From positions 92,575 through 156,574 of the forward strand of contig NZ_PZYX01000010.1 in NCBI RefSeq assembly GCF_003047285.1: a stretch of 64,000 nucleotides of DNA, given 5' to 3'. Positions 42,732 through 53,053 of the stretch are shown piece by piece. The notes below the pieces were generated by a model. It was given only the letters and a program-made list of their open reading frames with translations. It had not been told where the DNA came from and ran no database searches. This DNA is from Nocardioides allogilvus. GTDB taxonomy: Bacteria > Actinomycetota > Actinomycetes > Propionibacteriales > Nocardioidaceae. Position 1 is the stretch's first letter. Each line of letters opens with the position of its first letter. The translations under genes and the position numbers were made by a program.

Positions 42732-44515
42732 TTCGCACCCATGACGCCGGCGCCCTGCGCGCCGAGCACGTCGGACAGACCGTCGTCCTCGCGGGATGGG
42801 TCGCGCGCCGCCGTGACCACGGCGGGGTGGCGTTCCTCGACCTGCGCGAGGCAAGCGGTGTGGTCCAGGTCGTCGTGCGCGACGAGGAGGTGGCGCACAG
42901 CCTCCGCAGCGAGTTCTGCCTGAAGGTCACCGGTGAGGTCGTCGCGCGCAAGCCCGGCAACGAGAACCCCAACCTGCCGACGGGCGACATCGAGGTCGTC
43001 GCGACCGAGGTCGAGGTCCTCGCGGCGAGCGCTCCGCTGCCGTTCCCGATCGACGAGGCCGGCACCGCCAAGGGCGGCGACGTGGGGGAGGAGGCCCGCC
43101 TCAAGCACCGCTACCTCGACCTGCGCCGCAGCGGTCCCAACAACGCCCTGCGCCTGCGCAGCAAGGTCAACAAGGCGGCGCGCGACGTCCTCGACCGCCA
43201 CGACTTCGTCGAGATCGAGACCCCGACCCTGACCCGCAGCACGCCTGAGGGCGCACGCGACTTCCTCGTGCCGGCCCGCCTGCAGCCCGGCAGCTGGTAT
43301 GCCCTGCCGCAGAGCCCCCAGCTGTTCAAGCAGCTGCTGATGGTCGCGGGCATGGAGCGCTACTTCCAGATCGCGCGCTGCTACCGCGACGAGGACTTCC
43401 GCGCCGACCGCCAGCCCGAGTTCACCCAGCTCGACATCGAGATGAGCTTCGTCGAGCAGGACGACGTCCTGGCCGTCGCCGAGGAGATCCTGGTCGCGCT
43501 GTGGAAGCTGATCGGCTACGAGATCCCCACCCCGCTGCCGCGGATGACGTACGCCGAGGCGATGGCGCGCTTCGGCAGCGACAAGCCCGACCTGCGGATG
43601 GGCCAGGAGCTCGTCGAGTGCACCGACTACTTCAAGGACACCACGTTCAGGGTCTTCCTGGCCGACTACGTCGGTGCCGTGGTGATGCCCGGTGGTGCGA
43701 GCCAGCCGCGCAAGAAGCTCGACGCCTGGCAGGAGTGGGCCAAGCAGCGCGGGGCCAAGGGCCTGGCCTACGTCCTGGTCGGCGAGGACGGTGAGCTCGG
43801 GGGACCGGTCGCCAAGAACCTCAGCGACTCGGAGAAGGCCGGTCTCGCCGCCCATGTGGGCGCGGAGCCGGGCGACTGCATCTTCTTCGCCGCCGGCCCC
43901 GCCAAGAGCAGCCGCGCGCTGCTGGGCGCGGCCCGCCTCGAGATCGGCCGCCGCGGTGGCCTGATCGACGAGAGCGCCTGGAACTTCCTGTGGGTCGTCG
44001 ACGCCCCCCTGTTCGAGCCGGCCGGCGACGCGACCGCGGCCGGTGACGTCGCCGTCGGGAGCGGTGCCTGGACGGCCGTGCACCACGCGTTCACCTCGCC
44101 CAAGGACCTCGACGTGTTCGACGCCGACCCGGGCAACGCCCTGGCGTGGGCCTACGACATCGTCTGCAACGGCAACGAGATTGGTGGGGGATCGATCCGT
44201 ATCCACCGCGAGGACATCCAGAAGCGCGTCTTCGCGATCATGGGCCTCGACGAGGCTGAGGCGCAGGAGAAGTTCGGCTTCCTGCTCGAGGCGTTCAAGT
44301 ACGGCGCCCCGCCGCACGGCGGCATCGCCTTCGGCTGGGACCGGATCGTCGCCCTGCTCGCGGGCACCGAGTCCATCCGCGACGTCATCGCCTTCCCCAA
44401 GTCCGGTGGCGGCTTCGACCCCTTGACAGCGGCGCCCGCACCCATCTCCGCCGAGCAGCGGAAGGAAGCCGGTGTGGACGCCAAGGCGACGAAGGATGTC
44501 CCGCCTGAGGGGTGA
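42728..44515 (+). CDS. aspS: Aspartyl-tRNA synthetase
   Basis: A 595-residue bacterial-type AspRS. The N-terminal OB-fold anticodon domain contains [23 protein letters not shown] (abbreviated), the core has motif 2 [22 protein letters not shown], the bacterial GAD insertion lies in the middle, and motif 3 is [15 protein letters not shown]. The C-terminal [16 protein letters not shown] is typical. Many actinobacterial AspRS are non-discriminating and also charge tRNA-Asn; this cannot be decided here. GTG 42728 overlaps the hisS stop. Confidence 0.97.
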   Translation: MIRTHDAGALRAEHVGQTVVLAGWVARRRDHGGVAFLDLREASGVVQVVVRDEEVAHSLRSEFCLKVTGEVVARKPGNENPNLPTGDIEVVATEVEVLAASAPLPFPIDEAGTAKGGDVGEEARLKHRYLDLRRSGPNNALRLRSKVNKAARDVLDRHDFVEIETPTLTRSTPEGARDFLVPARLQPGSWYALPQSPQLFKQLLMVAGMERYFQIARCYRDEDFRADRQPEFTQLDIEMSFVEQDDVLAVAEEILVALWKLIGYEIPTPLPRMTYAEAMARFGSDKPDLRMGQELVECTDYFKDTTFRVFLADYVGAVVMPGGASQPRKKLDAWQEWAKQRGAKGLAYVLVGEDGELGGPVAKNLSDSEKAGLAAHVGAEPGDCIFFAAGPAKSSRALLGAARLEIGRRGGLIDESAWNFLWVVDAPLFEPAGDATAAGDVAVGSGAWTAVHHAFTSPKDLDVFDADPGNALAWAYDIVCNGNEIGGGSIRIHREDIQKRVFAIMGLDEAEAQEKFGFLLEAFKYGAPPHGGIAFGWDRIVALLAGTESIRDVIAFPKSGGGFDPLTAAPAPISAEQRKEAGVDAKATKDVPPEG

Positions 44516-44601
44516 GCTCTCCCCAAGATCTGCGGCCGTTGGACGGACGGTCGTGTCCGGATCGTTACGCGTCAGTGATCGTCTGTGAGGCCCGCGTCAC
44601 A

Positions 44602-44607
44602 TAGAGT
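44602..44607 (+). promoter_or_regulatory. Candidate -10 element of the peptide-transport operon
   Basis: TAGAGT, 121 bases before ATG 44729. The long leader holds no recognised riboswitch; the permease start has GGGAG five bases upstream. Confidence 0.35.
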
Positions 44608-44728
44608 CCCGTTCGGCGCTGGCGGGAACCCCTGCACATCGAGGGTGTTCTCGGCAGTCCCACCGGGCGAACCCCGGCGCCTCACCAGCATCACGGACCA
44701 GCAACCCCGGACCAGTTAAAGGGAGAGC

Positions 44729-45757
44729 ATGTCGCAGCCGACTGCACCGGAGACCTTGGGCACACTGACGGACGAGACGCCCGTCGACCCCAACAGCAAG
44801 CGGGCCCAGGAGGTCACCGGCAAGTCGCCGCTGCAGATCGCCTTCGGGCGCCTGCGCCGCGACAAGATCGCGGTGGTCTGCGCGCTCGTGGTGCTGTTCT
44901 TCATCCTGGTCGCCGTCTTCGCCGACCTGATCGCCAAGGCGTTCGGGGTCGACCTCGAGACGGTCAGCTCGTGTGAGGTCCTCGAGTGCAACTTCGCCTC
45001 GTCCGGCGTCGGCTACCCCAAGACCGGTCCGCCGTACCACGGGTTCGACCCCAGCCACCCGCTCGGCATCGCGCCGCGCACCGGCGCGGACAACCTGGCC
45101 CACTGGATCTACGGCTGCCGGACCTCGCTGATCATCGCCGGCGCCGCGACCTTGTTCGCGTCGGTCGTCGGCATCGTCGTCGGGCTCGTCGCCGGCTTCG
45201 TGGGTGGCGTGGTCGACAAGGTCCTCTCGTTCATCATCGACTTCTTCCTGACCATCCCGTTCCTGCTGGCGGCCCTGATCATCGCGCCGATCATCATCGA
45301 CCGGTTCGGCACCAGCGACAGCTACGAGACCATCCAGATCCTCTCCCTGATCGGCATCTTGTCGATGTTCGGCTGGATGACGGTGGCTCGCCTCATTCGT
45401 GGCGAGGTGCTCTCGCTGCGTGAGCGTGAGTTCGTGCACGCGGCCCGGGTCCTGGGCATGCCCACCCACCGGATCCTCTTCCGTGAGCTCCTTCCCAACC
45501 TCATGGCCCCGATCGTGATCAGCATCTCGCTGATGCTGCCGGCCTTCGTGGCGGCCGAGGCGGGGCTGGCGTTCCTGGGGATCGGTGTCACGGGCAGTGC
45601 CTCGTGGGGCCAGACGATCGCCAACGCAGTGCCCTACTGGAGCAACTACTCGCTCTACCTCTGGGCCCCCATGGTGGGCGTGGTGGCGCTGGTCCTCTCA
45701 CTCAACCTGTTGGGCGACGCGGTACGCGACGCGTTCGACCCGAAGACCCGCCGCTGA
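44729..45757 (+). CDS. Oligopeptide ABC transporter permease (OppC type)
   Basis: A 342-residue permease. After a ~45-residue cytoplasmic start (SKRAQEVTGKSPLQIAFGRL, an OppC N-terminal pattern) comes the first helix (VVCALVVLFFILVAVFADLI). Six helices in all, with the EAA loop EFVHAARVLGMPTHRILFRELLPN and the family text PAFVAAEAGLAFLGIGV. It pairs with the OppB permease encoded downstream. It is unusual in being the first gene, ahead of the binding protein, in the order C-A-B-D-F. The substrate is probably peptides, but nickel or sugars are handled by relatives. Confidence 0.93.
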   Translation: MSQPTAPETLGTLTDETPVDPNSKRAQEVTGKSPLQIAFGRLRRDKIAVVCALVVLFFILVAVFADLIAKAFGVDLETVSSCEVLECNFASSGVGYPKTGPPYHGFDPSHPLGIAPRTGADNLAHWIYGCRTSLIIAGAATLFASVVGIVVGLVAGFVGGVVDKVLSFIIDFFLTIPFLLAALIIAPIIIDRFGTSDSYETIQILSLIGILSMFGWMTVARLIRGEVLSLREREFVHAARVLGMPTHRILFRELLPNLMAPIVISISLMLPAFVAAEAGLAFLGIGVTGSASWGQTIANAVPYWSNYSLYLWAPMVGVVALVLSLNLLGDAVRDAFDPKTRR

Positions 45758-45826
45758 GGCGCGTCACAACCCAAGTTGTCACCCCGGGCTACCGGGTGTG
45801 CGAACCAGAAAGAGAAAGGCTGGACA

Positions 45827-47599
45827 ATGAGACGTACTAAGGCGATCGCAACGCTCGCTACCAGTGCTGTCCTCGTGAGCCTCGCTGCCTGTGGTGGCGA
45901 TGGCACTGAGACGGGCGAAGGTGCTGCAGGGGACGGATTCAAGGGCGCTGCCGAGACCATTGCCAAGGACGCAGAGCGTCAGGCTCCCGCGGCGGACGTC
46001 GAGGGCGCGACCGAGGGTGGCACCGTCACCGTCTACCTCCCCGACGACCCGGGCCCCGAGGACCTCGACCCGACCAACGGCTGGTCGGTGACGGGCAACT
46101 CGATCCAGCAGGCGCTCACGCACCGTGCGCTGACCCAGTACTCCCGCGACGACGAGACCGGCGAGATGGTGCTGGTCCCCGACCTCGCCGTCGACCTGGG
46201 CACGCCCAACGAGGACTTCACCGAGTGGACCTTCACGCTGCGTGAGGACGCGACGTGGGAGGACGGCAAGCCGATCACCGCCGAAGAGGTCGCCTGGGGC
46301 ATCCAGCGCTCCCTCGACTCCGAGGCGTTCCCGTCGGGTCCCGGCACCGAGTACTCCGTGCACTTCTTCGCTGGTGCTGAGGACTACAAGGGTCCCTACA
46401 CCGACAAGGGCAAGAAGTACGACGCGATCACCTTCGACGAGGCCGCCAACAGCGTCACCATCAAGATGGAGACGCCGTTCCCGGACATGGACTACTGGGG
46501 CGCCTTCATGGCGATGGGCCCGGCTCCGCTCGGCAAGGTCTCCGACCCGCCGGAGTACGGCCGCAACCCGCTCTCCAACGGCCCCTACAAGGTCGAGTCC
46601 TTCCGCCCGAGCGAGGAGCTCGTCCTCGTCAAGAACGACGCCTGGACTCCCGAGTCCGACCCGGCGCGTCACCAGTACGTCGACAAGTGGGTCTTCAAGT
46701 TCGCTGCCGACCCGACGCAGACCGACGAGCTGATGCTCAGCGACAACACCGAGTCGCAGACGTCGATCTCCGCCGCGGTGACCTCGGAGAACTACAGCAA
46801 GTTCACCTCGACGCTGGGCGAGCGCCTGGTGCAGCAGTCGTCGCAGTGCACCAGCTTCTGGGCGCCTGACTACACCAAGATCACCGACCTCAACGTCCGC
46901 AAGGCACTTGCCTACGCCTACCCGTACGAGAGCGTGTGGCAGGCCTCGGGCGAGGTGCCCGGCGTGACCCGTGTCCCGGCCAACTCGGTCATGCCTCCCG
47001 GCATGGCGGGCAAGTCCGACTACCAGGTCGACGGTGAGCAGATCACCTTCAACCCGGAGAAGGCCAAGGAGCTGCTGGCCGAGGCCGGCGCCGAGGGCTA
47101 CGAGATCCACATGGCCTACGCCACGGGTTCTCCGACCACCGAGGCCGCGCAGAAGCAGATCGAGAAGGGTCTGACCGACTCCGGCTTCAAGGTCAAGTCC
47201 TACCCGGTGCCGATCGAGACGTCGCTCTACGTCATCTGGACCGACCCGAACAACAAGATCAACAAGAAGCTCAACCTGCGTGGCGTCAACTGGTGCTCCG
47301 ACTGGCCGTCGGGCCTCACCATGATCCCGTCCCTGCTCCGCACGGACGCGACCTACAACACCGCCTTCTTCTCCGAGGAGTCGATGGACGCGCGCATGAA
47401 GGAGATCCCCACCCTGCCGCAGGATGAGCAGGCTGCTGCCTGGGGCGAGCTCGACGAGCAGATCGCTACCGAGTACTACCCCCTCATCCCGACCGCGTTC
47501 CGCAACGACCTCTTCGCCTTCGGGTCGAAGATCGGGAACCCGACGGGTGACGGTGCGCTCGGCGCGCCGAACTACAAGGATCTCTACGTCACTCAGTGA
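45827..47599 (+). CDS. Peptide ABC transporter substrate-binding lipoprotein
   Basis: A 590-residue family-5 binding protein. The signal peptide ends in lipobox LAAC (Leu19-Cys22), after which Cys22 should be lipidated. The family pattern includes EWTFTLREDATWEDGKPITAEEVAWGIQR (in pieces), NPLSNGPYKVESF and the C-terminal peptide-binding region around NLRGVNWCSDWPSG. It delivers ligand to the OppBC channel. AGAAAG is the likely ribosome binding site before ATG 45827. A strong hairpin (47637-47669) follows, which should make this gene more abundant than the genes after it. Confidence 0.95.
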   Translation: MRRTKAIATLATSAVLVSLAACGGDGTETGEGAAGDGFKGAAETIAKDAERQAPAADVEGATEGGTVTVYLPDDPGPEDLDPTNGWSVTGNSIQQALTHRALTQYSRDDETGEMVLVPDLAVDLGTPNEDFTEWTFTLREDATWEDGKPITAEEVAWGIQRSLDSEAFPSGPGTEYSVHFFAGAEDYKGPYTDKGKKYDAITFDEAANSVTIKMETPFPDMDYWGAFMAMGPAPLGKVSDPPEYGRNPLSNGPYKVESFRPSEELVLVKNDAWTPESDPARHQYVDKWVFKFAADPTQTDELMLSDNTESQTSISAAVTSENYSKFTSTLGERLVQQSSQCTSFWAPDYTKITDLNVRKALAYAYPYESVWQASGEVPGVTRVPANSVMPPGMAGKSDYQVDGEQITFNPEKAKELLAEAGAEGYEIHMAYATGSPTTEAAQKQIEKGLTDSGFKVKSYPVPIETSLYVIWTDPNNKINKKLNLRGVNWCSDWPSGLTMIPSLLRTDATYNTAFFSEESMDARMKEIPTLPQDEQAAAWGELDEQIATEYYPLIPTAFRNDLFAFGSKIGNPTGDGALGAPNYKDLYVTQ

Positions 47600-47636
47600 T
47601 CCTGGGGTCGGCTGACGTCGACCCTCATCTCCACAC

Positions 47637-47669
47637 GGTGTGGGGCTCCGGGACCCGGGGCCCCACACC
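47637..47669 (+). terminator. Strong hairpin inside the peptide-transport operon
   Basis: A 15-bp stem (47637-47651 with 47655-47669, one G-T pair) closing on a three-base loop, 38 bases after the binding-protein stop. No T-tract. It may end part of the transcripts or protect the upstream mRNA from decay. A separate candidate promoter follows it. Confidence 0.75.
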
Positions 47670-47679
47670 ACCGTGCCGC

Positions 47680-47685
47680 TAAGGT
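47680..47685 (+). promoter_or_regulatory. Candidate -10 element before oppB
   Basis: TAAGGT, 34 bases before GTG 47720 and just after the operon's internal hairpin; it could restart transcription for the last three genes. GGAGG lies 47706-47710 as ribosome binding site. Confidence 0.35.
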
Positions 47686-47719
47686 CGGCATCATCTCCTG
47701 ACCCCGGAGGAAACTTCTC

Positions 47720-48730
47720 GTGTTCGCCTATGTCATCAAACGCCTGCTGTCGGGTGTCGTGGTGCTGTTCTTGATCTCCATGAGCGTCTTCCTGCTGTTC
47801 TGGTTCGGCCCCTCGGAGCCCGCCCAGACCATCTGCGACAACGACACCAGCAACCGGTGCACGCCGGCCAGGTTGGAGGTCTTCCGAGAGAACCTCGGCT
47901 TCAACAACCCGTGGTACGAGGAATACGGCACCTTCATGAAGGGGATCGCGGTCGGTCGCGACATCCAGTTCGGCAGCACCACGGTCTTCGAGTGCAAGGC
48001 TCCATGCCTGGGCTACTCCTACCGCACCAAGGCTCCGGTGTTCGAGGAGATGAAGACCCGCATGCCGGCGACCTTCTCGGTCGCGATCGGCGGCGGGCTG
48101 CTCTACCTGGCGCTCGGCGTCCCGATCGGTGTCGCCGCGGCTCGACGACGAGGGACCTTGGCGGACAAGGCGCTGGTGTCGGGGTTCCTGGTGATCTCCT
48201 CGATCCCTTACTACCTCTTCGCCCTGCTGACGTGGCTGTTCCTCACCATCAGCTGGGAGATTCCGCTCTTCGCCGATACCGGTTACTTCCCGGTCACCGA
48301 CAACCCAGCGAAGTGGTTCAGCGGGATGCTGCTGGCGTGGTGCGCCCTGGGCGCCTTCGGCTGCACGCAGTACACCCGCTACACGCGCGGTTCGATGGTC
48401 GAGGTGCTCGGTGAGGACTACATCCGCACCGCCAAGGCCAAGGGGTTGGGCGCCAACACTGTCGTCTACAAGCATGGGTTGCGAGCTGCGCTCGTGCCCG
48501 TGATCACGATCTTCGGCATCGACTTCGGCACGCTCCTCGCCGGGACCATCTTCACCGAGCGGATCTTCGACATCGACGGGATCGGTTTGTGGGCACTGCA
48601 GGCCGTCTTCCAGCGTGACCTGCCCGTCGTGGCCGCCACCGCGCTCTTCGGAGCCGTCGTGCTGATCGTGGCCAACATCCTTGTAGACGTGATCTACAGC
48701 ATCCTCGACCCCCGAGTGAGGCTCTCGTGA
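47720..48730 (+). CDS. Oligopeptide ABC transporter permease (OppB type)
   Basis: A 336-residue permease. It begins VFAYVIKRLLSGVVVLFLIS, the standard OppB first helix, followed by a long extracellular loop with two cysteine-bearing segments (TICDNDTSNRC and FECKAPC) that may be disulfide-bonded. The EAA loop is EDYIRTAKAKGLGANTVVYKHGLRAAL and the final helix contains AVVLIVANILVDVIYSILDPRVRL. GTG 47720 is preceded by GGAGG nine bases upstream. It overlaps oppD by four bases. Confidence 0.94.
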   Translation: MFAYVIKRLLSGVVVLFLISMSVFLLFWFGPSEPAQTICDNDTSNRCTPARLEVFRENLGFNNPWYEEYGTFMKGIAVGRDIQFGSTTVFECKAPCLGYSYRTKAPVFEEMKTRMPATFSVAIGGGLLYLALGVPIGVAAARRRGTLADKALVSGFLVISSIPYYLFALLTWLFLTISWEIPLFADTGYFPVTDNPAKWFSGMLLAWCALGAFGCTQYTRYTRGSMVEVLGEDYIRTAKAKGLGANTVVYKHGLRAALVPVITIFGIDFGTLLAGTIFTERIFDIDGIGLWALQAVFQRDLPVVAATALFGAVVLIVANILVDVIYSILDPRVRLS

Positions 48731-49827
48731 CAACCGCACCACTGCGCCCCGGCACCAGCCCTGACCTGGACCACGACGAGCCGCTGCTCGTCGTGGAGGA
48801 CCTCACCGTGCGCTTCCCGACCCAGGACGGAGAGGTCGCCGCCGTGCAGAACCTCTCCTACTCCGTGGAGCTCGGCAAGACCCTCGGCATCGTGGGCGAG
48901 TCCGGCTCCGGCAAGTCCGTCTCCAGCATGGCCGTCCTCGGTCTGCACGACGAGCGCAGCGCCAAGATCTCCGGTTCCATCCGGATCCGCGGCCGCGAGA
49001 TCGTCGGGCTCCCCGAGAACAAGATGCGCAAGCTCCGCGGCGCCGAGGCCGCGATGATCTTCCAGGACGCGCTCGCCGCGCTGCACCCCTTCTACAAGGT
49101 CGGCGACCAGCTCGCCGAGGCCTACCAGGTGCACCACTCGAGCGCCAGCGACCGCGACGCGCGGCGCAAGTCGATCGAGATGCTCGACCGGGTCGGCATC
49201 CCGCAGCCCGATCAACGCATCAACGACTTCCCGCACCAGTTCTCCGGCGGCATGCGCCAGCGCGCGATGATCGCGATGGGTCTCATCAACGACCCGTCGC
49301 TGCTGATCGCCGACGAGCCGACGACCGCGCTGGACGTCACGGTGCAGGCACAGATCCTCGACTTGCTCCAGGAGTTGCAGCGCGAGTTCAACTCCGCGGT
49401 CATCATCATCACCCACGACCTCGGCGTGATCGCCGAGATGGCTGACGACGTGCTGGTCATGTATGCCGGCCGGTGCGTGGAGTACGGCACCACCAAGGAG
49501 ATCCTGACCCACCCCGAGATGCCGTACACGTGGGGCCTGCTCTCCAGCGTCCCCGACGTGACCGCGAGCACCGACGCGCGCCTGATCCCGATCCCGGGCA
49601 CGCCGCCGAGCCTGCTCAACCCGCCGACGGGTTGCGCGTTCCACCCGAGGTGCACCCACCGCGACAAGGTGCCCGGCGACCTGTGCTTCACCGACATGCC
49701 GGAGCTCTCGCCCGCCAAGGCGAACGCGGCACACGTCAAGCGCTGCCACCTGCCCGATCCCGACGCGATCTACCAGGACGTCGTGCTGCCGGAGATCGCC
49801 CCCGACCTGGTGAAGGACAACAGATGA
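48727..49827 (+). CDS. Oligopeptide ABC transporter ATP-binding protein (OppD type)
   Basis: A 366-residue ATPase. Walker A is GESGSGKSV, signature FSGGMRQR, Walker [15 protein letters not shown] and the switch His is in [12 protein letters not shown]. The C-terminal oligopeptide/dipeptide extension has the iron-sulfur-like cysteine set found in OppD proteins ([19 protein letters not shown]). The start GTG overlaps oppB and the stop overlaps oppF. Confidence 0.95.
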   Translation: MTTAPLRPGTSPDLDHDEPLLVVEDLTVRFPTQDGEVAAVQNLSYSVELGKTLGIVGESGSGKSVSSMAVLGLHDERSAKISGSIRIRGREIVGLPENKMRKLRGAEAAMIFQDALAALHPFYKVGDQLAEAYQVHHSSASDRDARRKSIEMLDRVGIPQPDQRINDFPHQFSGGMRQRAMIAMGLINDPSLLIADEPTTALDVTVQAQILDLLQELQREFNSAVIIITHDLGVIAEMADDVLVMYAGRCVEYGTTKEILTHPEMPYTWGLLSSVPDVTASTDARLIPIPGTPPSLLNPPTGCAFHPRCTHRDKVPGDLCFTDMPELSPAKANAAHVKRCHLPDPDAIYQDVVLPEIAPDLVKDNR

Positions 49828-51074
49828 CCGACGAATCCACCGCCAGCCTGCACGAGGAGCACGACGGTTACCTCGACCACGAGGTCGCCCTCCCGAGCGA
49901 CTCGGCAGCCCACGTCGCCAGCCGGCTCGACCCGGATGCCCCGCCGGTGCTCTCCGTCGAGGACCTCAAGATGTACTTCCCGCTCAAGTCGGGGGGTCTG
50001 GTGCGCCGTACGATCGGACACGTCCAGGCCGTCGACGGGATCTCGTTCCAGGTGCCGAAGGGCGGATCGCTGGGCCTGGTGGGGGAGTCGGGTTGTGGCA
50101 AGTCCACGACGGGCCGGCTCATCACCCGCCTCTACAAGCCCACCGGCGGCTCGATGCAGTTCGAGGGACACGACCTGGCCAAGCTCTCCAACCGCGAGAT
50201 GAAGCCGCTGCGCCGAGACGTGCAGATGATCTTCCAGGACCCCTACACCTCGCTGAACCCGCGGCACACGGTCGGCACCATCGTGGGAGCGCCGCTCTCG
50301 GTGCACAACGTCGTGCCGAAGAAGCAGATCCTGTCGCGCGTGCAGGAGCTGCTCGAGGTCGTCGGCCTCAATCCGGAGCACTACAACCGCTACCCCAACG
50401 AGTTCTCCGGCGGCCAGCGCCAGCGCATCGGCATCGCCCGCGCGCTGACGCTCAACCCCAAGCTGCTGGTGGCCGACGAGCCCGTGTCGGCGCTCGACGT
50501 GTCCATCCAGGCCCAGGTGATCAACCTCCTGCAGGACCTGCAGAAGGAATTCGACATCGCGTTCCTGTTCATCGCCCACGACCTCGCGATCGTGCGGCAC
50601 TTCTGCCCGGAGGTGGCGGTGATGTACCTCGGCAAGATCGTCGAGATCGCCGACCGCGACACCATCTACAGCCACTCGCACCACCCCTACACCCAGGCGC
50701 TGCTCTCGGCCGTCCCCGACGTCAAGCAGGCAGCACTCGGTGGTCGGCGCGAGCGCATCCGCCTCGAGGGTGACGTGCCGAGCCCGATCAACCCGCCCTC
50801 GGGCTGCCGGTTCCGCACGCGGTGCCAGTACGCCCAGGAGATCTGCGCCAAGGTCGAGCCGCCGCTGCTGCAGATCGGCAAGCGGCACAAGGTCGCATGC
50901 CACTTCGCCGGCGAGCTCGGTGCCCACCCGGCCACGCCGGTCACGGCCGACCTGCTTGGCGTCGACGACCAGGGCAGCCCCTCCAGCAAGGTGACGGCGA
51001 CCCCGCTCATCACCGGGCCGGGCTACGAGGACGAGTGGTTCGACCTCAAGTCCAAGCAGCTCACCTCCGCCTGA
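49824..51074 (+). CDS. Oligopeptide ABC transporter ATP-binding protein (OppF type)
   Basis: A 416-residue ATPase, the second half of the ABC motor. An unusually long acidic N-terminus (about 45 residues with EEHDGYLDHEVALP) precedes the domain. Walker A is GESGCGKST, signature FSGGQRQR, Walker B LLVADEPVSALDVS, switch His in IAHDLAIVRHF. The C-terminal cysteine extension contains GCRFRTRC and ICAKVEPPLL. The ATG overlaps the oppD stop, and rarA starts directly at the base after this stop. Confidence 0.95.
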   Translation: MTDESTASLHEEHDGYLDHEVALPSDSAAHVASRLDPDAPPVLSVEDLKMYFPLKSGGLVRRTIGHVQAVDGISFQVPKGGSLGLVGESGCGKSTTGRLITRLYKPTGGSMQFEGHDLAKLSNREMKPLRRDVQMIFQDPYTSLNPRHTVGTIVGAPLSVHNVVPKKQILSRVQELLEVVGLNPEHYNRYPNEFSGGQRQRIGIARALTLNPKLLVADEPVSALDVSIQAQVINLLQDLQKEFDIAFLFIAHDLAIVRHFCPEVAVMYLGKIVEIADRDTIYSHSHHPYTQALLSAVPDVKQAALGGRRERIRLEGDVPSPINPPSGCRFRTRCQYAQEICAKVEPPLLQIGKRHKVACHFAGELGAHPATPVTADLLGVDDQGSPSSKVTATPLITGPGYEDEWFDLKSKQLTSA

Positions 51075-52445
51075 GTGGACTCCCTCTTCGACATCCCTGA
51101 GCACGCCGGCACGGGCGTGCCCGGCGGGGGGTCGCTCGGCGCGAACACCCATGCGTCGGCGCCCCTCGCCGTACGCATGCGCCCGCGCACGCTCGACGAG
51201 CTGGTCGGGCAGGCGCAGCTGCGGGCGGCGGGCTCGCCGCTGCGGCAGCTGATCGAGGGCGACCAGTCGATGTCGCTGTTGTTGTGGGGACCGCCCGGCA
51301 CCGGCAAGACGACCATCGCCTCGATCGTCAGCCAGCAGACGCAGCGGCGGTTCGTCGAGGTCTCTGCCGTGGCGGCGGGCGTCAAGGAGGTACGGGCGGC
51401 GATCGACGCGGCCCGTTCCGAGCTGGCCCGCGGCGGCAGCGAGACGGTGCTCTTCGTCGACGAGGTGCACCGCTTCACCAAGGCGCAGCAGGACGCGCTG
51501 CTGCCGGGAGTCGAGAACCGGTGGGTGACGCTGGTCGCCGCGACCACGGAGAACCCGTTCTTCTCGGTGATCTCGCCGCTGCTCTCGCGCAGCCTGCTGC
51601 TGCGCCTGGAGTCGCTGACCGACGACGACATCGTCGCTGTCGTTGAGCTGGCGCTCGTCGACGAGCGGGGGCTTGCCGGCGTGTTCGAGCTCGACGAGGA
51701 CGCGCAGGACCACCTCGTCCGGCTAGCCGGCGGTGACGCCCGGCGGGTGTTGACCTATCTCGAGGCGGCAGCCGGCGCGGCCCGCTCGCAGGGCAACACG
51801 CTGATCGACCTCGCCACCGCGGAGACGGCCGTCGACCAGGCGGCCGTGCGCTACGACCGGCAGGGCGACCAGCACTACGACGTGATCAGTGCCTTCATCA
51901 AGTCGGTGCGCGGCTCCGACGTCGACGCCGCGCTGCACTACCTCGCCCGGATGATGGAGGCCGGTGAGGACCCGCGCTTCATCGCGCGGCGGCTGGTGAT
52001 CCTGGCCAGCGAGGATGTCGGCCTCGCCGACCCGACGGCGCTCACCACGGCCGTCGCGGCCGCGCAGGCGGTACAGCTGATCGGCATGCCGGAGGCCCGG
52101 CTGAACCTCGCCCAGGCGACGGTCGCGCTCGCCATCGCCCCCAAGTCGAACGCGGTCTACCAGGCCATCAACGAGGCCACTGCCGACGTCCGCGCCGGCA
52201 GGATCGGAACGGTGCCGCCCCACCTGCGCGACGCGCACTACGCCGGGTCGAAGAAGCTCGGTCACGGCGGCGCTGCCGCCGCGCCGTACAAGTACAGCCA
52301 CGACGAGCCGTTCGGGATCGCCGAGCAGCAGTACGCCCCCGACGTGATCGAGGACGCGGAGTACTACCGACCCACCTCCCTCGGCGCCGAGGCTGCGATC
52401 AAGGACCGCTGGGAGCGGGTCCGCAAGATCATCCGGGGGAAGTAG
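51075..52445 (+). CDS. rarA: Replication-associated recombination protein RarA/MgsA
   Basis: A 456-residue AAA+ ATPase of the clamp-loader-like RarA group, acting at stalled replication forks. It has [14 protein letters not shown], Walker [12 protein letters not shown], Walker [10 protein letters not shown], sensor 1 region AATTENPFF, and the C-terminal tetramerisation domain ([28 protein letters not shown]). The GTG 51075 follows the oppF stop with no gap, so coupling to the transport operon is likely. In other actinobacteria rarA stands between aspS and alaS, as here. Confidence 0.96.
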   Translation: MDSLFDIPEHAGTGVPGGGSLGANTHASAPLAVRMRPRTLDELVGQAQLRAAGSPLRQLIEGDQSMSLLLWGPPGTGKTTIASIVSQQTQRRFVEVSAVAAGVKEVRAAIDAARSELARGGSETVLFVDEVHRFTKAQQDALLPGVENRWVTLVAATTENPFFSVISPLLSRSLLLRLESLTDDDIVAVVELALVDERGLAGVFELDEDAQDHLVRLAGGDARRVLTYLEAAAGAARSQGNTLIDLATAETAVDQAAVRYDRQGDQHYDVISAFIKSVRGSDVDAALHYLARMMEAGEDPRFIARRLVILASEDVGLADPTALTTAVAAAQAVQLIGMPEARLNLAQATVALAIAPKSNAVYQAINEATADVRAGRIGTVPPHLRDAHYAGSKKLGHGGAAAAPYKYSHDEPFGIAEQQYAPDVIEDAEYYRPTSLGAEAAIKDRWERVRKIIRGK

Positions 52446-52447
52446 GG

Positions 52448-53020
52448 ATGGATCGGGAGCTCTGGGACCGCGAAGCAGTCACGTTCGACGACGAGCCGGA
52501 CCACGGACTGGCGGACGCGGACACCCGCGCGGCCTGGCGCGAGCTGCTGGTCGGCGTACTGCCGCAAGCTCCGGCGCGGATCGCCGACCTCGGCTGCGGC
52601 ACCGGCACCCTCACGAGACTGCTGGTCGACGAGGGCTACACCGTCGACGGTCTCGACTTCTCGCCCGAGATGATCAGACGGGCGCGGGTGAAGGTGCCGG
52701 AGTCGACCTTCGTCGTCGCCGACGCGGCGGACCCGCCGCTCGAGCCCGCCGCCTACGACGTCGTGCTGAGCCGGCACGTCCTCTGGGCGATGCCGGATCC
52801 TGGGGCCGCGATGAAGCGGTGGGTCGACCTGCTGACGCCGTCCGGCGTCCTCGTCCTCGTCGAGGGACGTTGGCACACCGGCGGTGGCCTGAGCGCGGCG
52901 GATTCCGAGCAGATCGTGCGCACCGTTCGCGACGAGGTGTTGACGAGGCACCTGCCCGAGTCGGTCTACTGGGGCAAGGAGATCGACGACGAGCGCTACC
53001 TGCTGGTCAGCCGGATGTGA
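52448..53020 (+). CDS. Class I SAM-dependent methyltransferase
   Basis: A 190-residue methyltransferase. Motif I is IADLGCGTGTLTRLL, followed by VDGLDFSPEMIRRA (motif II with the adenosyl-ribose-binding Asp), and VADAADPPLEPAAYDVVLSRHVLWAMPD (motifs III-IV region, abbreviated). It fits the Methyltransf_11/25 group acting on small molecules. The target is unknown. It starts two bases after the rarA stop, so it is probably on the same transcript. The gap to the next gene has its own leaderless-type promoter. Confidence 0.88.
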   Translation: MDRELWDREAVTFDDEPDHGLADADTRAAWRELLVGVLPQAPARIADLGCGTGTLTRLLVDEGYTVDGLDFSPEMIRRARVKVPESTFVVADAADPPLEPAAYDVVLSRHVLWAMPDPGAAMKRWVDLLTPSGVLVLVEGRWHTGGGLSAADSEQIVRTVRDEVLTRHLPESVYWGKEIDDERYLLVSRM

Positions 53021-53040
53021 GCCACACATCAACCGGGTTA

Positions 53041-53046
53041 TAGGGT
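53041..53046 (+). promoter_or_regulatory. Candidate -10 element (leaderless), alaS operon
   Basis: TAGGGT, seven bases before GTG 53054, upstream of two small genes and alaS. Confidence 0.45.
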
Positions 53047-53053
53047 TTCGCAG

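Noticed and set aside
44516..44728. Riboswitch in the long leader of the peptide-transport operon
   Set aside because: No conserved riboswitch core is recognisable; only weak local pairing is present.
45779..48742. Long antisense frame over the peptide-transport genes
   Set aside because: Same artefact: composition follows the third-position GC of the sense genes and there is no homology.
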